A model generated the notes under the pieces. The model ran no database searches, had not been told where the DNA came from, and saw only the letters and a program-made list of their open reading frames with translations. Positions 59,033-64,000 of a stretch of 64,000 nt of DNA are shown here, piece after piece; positions within the stretch are counted from its first letter, which is position 1; every line of letters begins with the position of its first letter. Origin of the DNA: Cafeteria roenbergensis (taxonomy: Eukaryota; Sar; Bigyra; Bicosoecida; Cafeteriaceae); contig VLTN01000024.1 of NCBI GenBank assembly GCA_008330645.1, positions 411,233 to 475,232 of the forward strand, read 5' to 3'. Both the position numbers and the translations under genes were made by a program.

Positions 59033-62000
59033 TCAGTGTTGGTCCCGTGAGGCAATGTCGAACGCGACAATCGAGTTGCGGTACTTGACAACCACTGCGG
59101 TGTTGCAGCTCACCGTGAAGCACTGCTCCTGCCGGGTCTGCACGACGAACTCGCCGTCGCAGGAGCGGGCAAGGTAAAAGTCGCCCGTGCCGTAGAAGTT
59201 CCACTTGTTACTCGACCACGTCACGAAGTGGGGGTCGCCCCACGAGCGGCAGGTACCGGAGCCGCCGCCGGAGTACTGGACCGTCACGGGCAGTGGTGTC
59301 GACCACAGCCTCCTGGGGAGTCGCCACGCGACAGCTGGTAGGCGGACTGGTCCGCGATGGGCAGGCCCGTGGCGGGGTCGATCACGACGGTGTCGTTGCC
59401 CGTCACGGCGACGCCCTCGCTCCACTCGAAGGTGCGGGTGTAGTTGAACGCGCGGAACACCACCCCGAACGTCTGCTGGCCCTGCGTGAAGGCCGAGAGG
59501 CGGGGCGTGATGACCACGGTCTGGGAGATGTTCCAGTTGGTCGAGTTGAAGGTGAGCGAGCAGGTCGAGACGGCCAGCGCGCCGGCGGCCAGGGACGAGT
59601 CCACCGACACCGTCACGTTGCCCGGGTGCAGCGGCTGGGTCGCCAGGTGCACCTGCACCGTGGTGAGTGCCGAGGCCGACAGGATGACGGGGTTGGGCGA
59701 GATGACGAGGCCCGGCCCGCACTCGCGCACCTCCCTGGTGGCGGGGCAGCCGATGGAGCCGGACGTCACCCGAGCGCGTGCGGGACTGTACCGAGGTTTC
59801 ACGGTTGAGCCCAACGCGCCGCTGCTGTCGACCGCGCAGGCCGACCAGGCGGACCAGGGCCCGACCGCGCAGTCGGCCTGCAGGCCGTCGCCGAAGAGCA
59901 GGTTGTGAGGTCATGCCGGCAAACAGGGATGCGCGCCTCGCGCGGGGTCACGGGGCGGTCGTAGATGCGGACGTCGTGGAGCTGGCCCGCAGAAGCGGTC
60001 GCGGCCAGCGGTGGAGGAGGCGCCGATGAGGAGCGGGCCCGCGATGGTGGGGATGGCGCCGGCGCCCGAGATGGACACCTGCTCGCCGTCGACGAACCAG
60101 GGACACCTGGGTCCAGCGCGCCCCGTCGTACGACAGTACCGCGTGGTGCCACTCGCCAGATTCGGCAAACGGCTGCGAAGCCGCGGGGCTGGGCGCCCGC
60201 GTTGAAGTTGACCACGGCGCCCACGTTGTCGCCGCCGTTCTCGGCCGACATGCGCACTCTCCCAGGAGGAGGACGAGCCGAAGCCGTTGCCAACGAGGGA
60301 CTGCTGGCGCGACGCGCGCAAGCGGCGGAAGTAGACGGACGCGGCGAAGCCCTCGCGCCGCGGCCGGGCCCTCCGCCCTCCCCAGTCGAAGCCAGCGAGC
60401 CCGTCCACGCGCAGGTGGGTGTCCCAGCAGGCCTCGAGCACGGACGTGCGCCCGGCGTCGGTGGCGGCGCCGAAGCGGGGCCCGGAGCCGGCGAGGCCGG
60501 AGGTGACCACGATGGCGTGGTGGCCCGCGGAGGACCGTCGGTCACGCGGGTGGTGCTGACGGTGGCCGTGCCCTGCGTGTCGGTGACGGGGGTCAGCTGC
60601 GACGGTCCGAAGGGTCCACCACCCGGCCAGCTCAGAGGACTGGGGAGGCGTGCGCGTGGTCGATTCCCAGAGTCCACGAACACGGGGCGCGAGCCGGCGT
60701 TGGAGAAGGATCACGCCGTGGCGCCCGCCGCCGGACGCGTCGGACCAGGCGACCACGTCGCCGCCGTAGAGGACACGCCCGCCGTCCTCGTCGTCGCCGT
60801 CACCTCGCTGTCGTTTGTCGAGGAAGCCCGCGAGGATGCCGGCGGCGCGGGCCTCGTCGATGGTGATGTTCGTTGCCGCGGGCCTCGAAGGCGATCACAG
60901 TGCGCCCGCGCCGGCCGGACCGCCTCCGATGAGGCCGACCTGACCGCCGGACGACAGCAGGGTGCTGATGTCAGGGGAGGACAGCTCACGGTTTTCCACA
61001 CGGACGCGGGGCCGACGTAGCCCTCGAGGCTGTACGACGACACGAGGCATCCGGCCGCACGTGTAGGAGGCGGCGCGGCCGTCAGCCACCGACACCGAGC
61101 GCGGCGCCTGGCCGAAGAGCAGGCAGCCGCGGCTGGAGAAGCGAGGCCCGTTGGCCTGTTCCACTGGGAGTCGCTCGTCTCGTCCTCGAAGGCGGGGCCC
61201 GGGCCGTCGTACACGAGGCCAGTGTCACCCACACCTTTCACGTGGCGGCCTGCGCCGTCGGACGTAGCTTGGGTTGGCGCCGGGGAGGTGGAGCTCGTGC
61301 GGTAGGTCACCACAACTGTGTGCCAGGCGCCGTCGTTGATTTTTACGTAGCCCGTGTCCACGGAGGAGCCAAAGAGGTAGACCTGCAGCGTGCCGGCGGG
61401 GCCGCGGAACAAGAGCAGCTCAAGGCCGCCCTGGCCGTCCGTGCCTGGCGCGGCAACGAAGGCCGGCCGACGGCCGGTTCCCCGGGGCCGTACCCGGTGT
61501 AAGACAGCAGAGCCGAGCCCTCGGGGTCCGGTCCGTCGTGCGGAACGACGACACGAGCGTGATGGCTCGCGCGGCCACAGCACGGCGTTGGCCGCCGTGT
61601 CGGGAGAGGTTGTCAAGTTGCGCTCCCGAATGTCCGCCTGCATGCGCGCCCCGGCGCCAGGGGACGCGACGACCACGTAGTTTCGTCACCATCCACGGCG
61701 TGGTACACATGCGTACCATACCACAGGCACGTAAGTCTGCGAGTCGGGGCCCGAGACAAGGCGAGGCGAGGGGCGGGGCGGCGTCCACGGGTTGTTGCGC
61801 TCGGCACAGCATCCGCCAGCGGCGCCAGTTCGCCCAGCCGCGGGTTTGCGGCGAGGCATTGGGCAGCCGGCATCACGCGGCGAGCACCACGCCGAGCAAG
61901 CCTCGCTCCCAGGCGCAAGCCAGCGCTCACGCGAAAGGTAGTTCGTTGTGGAAGCCCTTCGAAGCGGAAACGCAGGTCGAACGAAAACTTCCCTCCCGGC

Positions 62001-62690
62001 TCATACACGTTCGCCGAGATCTCATGAAGCCCGGCAGAGAGAGTCACGGTCCCCGTTTCCGTCCTGTGACTGTGGTAGCCGCCGTTGTTGATCACCTGCG
62101 AGGCGCAAAGCAGGCGGGGCAGGGGGCGAGCGCTCCTGGCGGTTCCGTCGCGACGGCTGTATCGGACAGGCTGAGGCCCAGCGCGTCCGCGACGGCCTCG
62201 TCGCGTGGACGAAGCCCAGAGGAGCGCGGGCCGCTTCGGGGCCACACACTCCAGGTAGACCCGCTGCGTGGCGGCAACGCGCCCTCACTGCGGCCAGGCA
62301 CGGGAGCTGCGCGCGGCCGAAGCGAGCCCCTCACGACTTGCTGTCGATGAAGCAGGTTGCGAACCGTCGTCGCTCCCGAGGCTGAAGGGTAACTGGCCGG
62401 CAAGCGTGATGCGGAGCCAGCCGGAATGGCGAAAGTACAAGTAGTCCGTGGCGGAGCCCTGTCCGTAGACCGCAGGAGCGCTCCGTTGCCGCGTAGAACG
62501 TCGGGTCGAAAATGACGCCGCTGCCGGGCGCGTGCCCTGGACCTCGTTTGTCGGCCTGCCGACCAGCGCGTGGCAATGAACTGCACCCCAGCTCCAAGCC
62601 CGCAAGGGGCACATCAACGAAGGTGTCAGCGCCGTGGAGGCAGGCAGGAGAGCTCCTAGCAGCGCGAGCAGGCCGAAGTTTCCCAATGAT
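59033..62690 (-). pseudogene. Disrupted 5' part of the adhesin gene: signal peptide, PA14, two LamG-like domains, VWFD
   Basis: Protein homology continues upstream of 59.02 kb but jumps between all three minus frames. Visible segments in order are: a secretory leader (GNFGLLALLGALLPAST, about 62.68-62.62 kb, no in-frame ATG); PA14 pieces (SGVIFDPTFYAATERS; YLYFRHSGWLRITLAGQLPF; VINNGGYHSHRTETGTVTLS, about 62.6-61.95 kb); LamG-like pieces (INDGAWHTVVVTYR about 61.3 kb; VVAWSDASGGGRHGVI and ISGAGAIPTIAGPLLIGASS about 60.75-60.0 kb); a beta-sandwich repeat (LTFNSTNWNISQTVVITPR, about 59.55 kb); and VWFD (SWGDPHFVTW, about 59.24 kb; LGGLCGSFDGNGNNDW, about 58.8 kb in a third frame). A TGA sits in frame at 59033-59035. 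Sequencing error or true decay cannot be told apart here. Together with 51470-59020 this would be one protein of roughly 3,700 residues. Confidence 0.8.
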
Positions 62691-64000
62691 GCGTTGCCGT
62701 CTCGACCGTGCGGGCGATGCAGTGTCGCCTCGCCGCATCGCTGAGGACGACCGGGCGTCGCAGGGAACAGGGACCCTACGCAGAGGGACTGTCAGCTTGA
62801 ACAAAGCGCTGGAGCGGGCGGTGTCTGCGGAGCTGCGCACGCGCAGGTCGCCGCGAGTGCCCGTCCTGCAAGGAGCTGGCGCCCGCCTGCCAGACGAATT
62901 GGTCGATCGCAACGCCACAAGCGGGAAGCGCGAGACTTGCTCCGGGCGCGCGGGCGGGAACCGCGACGTCGCATCGCGCCTCCGGCGGAAGAAGATTCTG
63001 ACGGCAGAAGGGCCGGGGAGGAGGGCACGTGCTGCGGCCGCTGCCCTGCCGCCGCGGGTCGCTGCCACGGGTGAGGGTGCGGGAAGCTCAAAATGGCGAA
63101 CGAAAAACCATGACCGAATTGGGAACCTTGCCCGATGAGGAAGCGCTTGAGTCGACGGCATGCGAGTCCGCCCGCGCCCTTGAGCGAGCGCTTCCTTGGC
63201 CTGTCGCAGCGCGGATGTGTAGAAGCCTGCGGCGCGCGAGGCGGCCCGCGAGCGCGACTGCCAAATGCGAACTCTCCGCTGCAAGAACTGACGCCACGGC
63301 TTGCTTCCAACCCGGAGCCGGAGGGCGTCTCATAAAATCGGGCTCGTCGATGGACGCGATCGTGCCAGTCGCAAGGCGCGCCTGGGCGGGAAACGGAGGG
63401 GGGGGGGAACTGGGCCTCAAGCGAAAACGATTGTATTCCCACGCAACCGTGGGTGCTCTCGCCGAGATCCCAAGCAACCTGGCCGCACTAACCCCCACCC
63501 CTGCGAAGAATCCGCGTCCGCACGAGCTTAATCACACCAGCGGGCTTTGTTGCTGCGAAAAGATTGCCCGCGTTCGGAAGTACGGTTGACGCGGGGCGAC
63601 CGCTGCTTGGCTGTCGGCGAAAGCGAATCGCGTTCGCGCCGGCCCGCGCGTGCGCAGCAAGCAGTGTTTCCAGCAAGGCCAACGCCCACGCGTCAGAGCG
63701 CAACGCAGCCTGCAGTGGAGCAAGTCGACTCGGGCGTGAAGGCGGCTCTCTCACGGAGCTTTGGGGCGCCTCTGAGGCTGTCGCAGCCGTGGCGGCGACT
63801 CCCGCGTCACACGCCGACGGCTGACGTGCCCAAGCCTCTCTGGCATGCTGTAGCATGCGATTCAGCGCTCGGTCGCGCTAATGCTCAGACGCCTGCCGAG
63901 AGCCCGTGCTGTCCCATCGAGTGCTTGCGCGGCAACAGCGCTGGTTGAGGCCCGGAGCACCGGCCGAGAAACCCGTGCAGGCCGGGATGGCTTGGGTGGC
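62691..64000. other. Right-hand end, no gene supported
   Basis: Several short frames exist, the best being minus 63488-63856 (PLQAALRSDAWALALLETLL), which might be a gene fragment. Since sequence quality or integrity looks poor just to the left, frame-based calls here are unsafe. It presumably includes the adhesin promoter. Confidence 0.35.

Noticed and set aside
59033-59035. In-frame TGA in the adhesin as a selenocysteine or read-through codon
   Set aside because: It sits among many frameshifts, and other genes here use TGA as a normal stop. Local sequence damage explains it better.
63488-63856. Minus-strand frame with a helix-like stretch at the right end
   Set aside because: Too short, unrecognised, and next to a region with many frame errors. 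Left as undecided rather than called.
1-64000. tRNA or rRNA genes, transposons
   Set aside because: No cloverleaf with a proper T-arm, no rRNA-like stretch, and no transposase or reverse transcriptase motif was found by eye. A tRNAscan or repeat search could still find small ones.

Overview
This window looks like a nuclear contig from a free-living, very GC-rich microbial eukaryote. The evidence is spliceosomal introns (GTGAGT, GTGAGC or GTGCGT donors, and acceptors that mostly end in CGCAG), separase, a CLASP microtubule protein, the rRNA-processing factor MRD1/RBM19, a two-pore cation channel and a giant transmembrane adhesin. No plastid gene, ribosome-binding-site-led operon, CRISPR array, rRNA or convincing tRNA was seen. 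Composition and gene content would suit a GC-rich heterotrophic stramenopile (for example a bicosoecid such as Cafeteria) or a GC-rich alga (pelagophyte or haptophyte). That placement is inference.

Layout, left to right. At 0-3.5 kb are two orphan genes. At 4-9 kb lie mPGES-2 (-), METTL5 rRNA m6A methyltransferase (+) and an App1-like HAD phosphatase with an organelle-type leader (-). At 8.9-17.8 kb is a separase of about 2,900 residues (+). At 18-19.3 kb is an alpha/beta hydrolase (+). At 19.6-22.4 kb is MRD1/RBM19 (-). At 22.6-25.1 kb are an orphan frame (-) and a small COX7a-like membrane protein in four exons (+). At 25.3-31.9 kb are a RING protein (-) and CLASP (-). At 32.4-38.4 kb are a Cu+ P1B-ATPase (-) and an ankyrin-like protein (+). 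At 38.8-45.1 kb are a two-pore channel (-) and a sugar transporter (+). At 45.7-50.8 kb are a four-EF-hand protein (-), a coiled-coil protein (+) and a type I membrane protein (-). From 51.5 to about 62.7 kb runs one giant surface protein (-). The last 1.3 kb shows nothing definite.

Genes are packed tightly and alternate strands, with several divergent pairs less than 200 bp apart. Introns are short (about 100-520 bp) and sit almost entirely in the 5' part of each gene, often after a tiny first exon; the rest is one long open exon. Exon joins given here were worked out by hand from splice signals, phase and protein-family fit.

The genes do not form one pathway. Three are cell-division or cytoskeleton genes (separase, CLASP, EF-hand protein). 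Two act on ribosome production (METTL5, MRD1). Several have organelle-type leaders (mPGES-2, App1-like, alpha/beta hydrolase, COX7a-like). Three are membrane transporters or channels. The most unusual content is (i) a separase with a SAP-type DNA-binding motif inside its protease region plus a tandem array of CDK-type TPGR sites, and (ii) a giant adhesin combining PA14, LamG, VWFD, a mucin-like TPT repeat tract, a choice-of-anchor-A-like domain, EGF-like repeats and a membrane anchor. Its 5' third (58.06-62.7 kb) is broken by many frameshifts and an in-frame stop, while the remaining 6.6 kb is intact.
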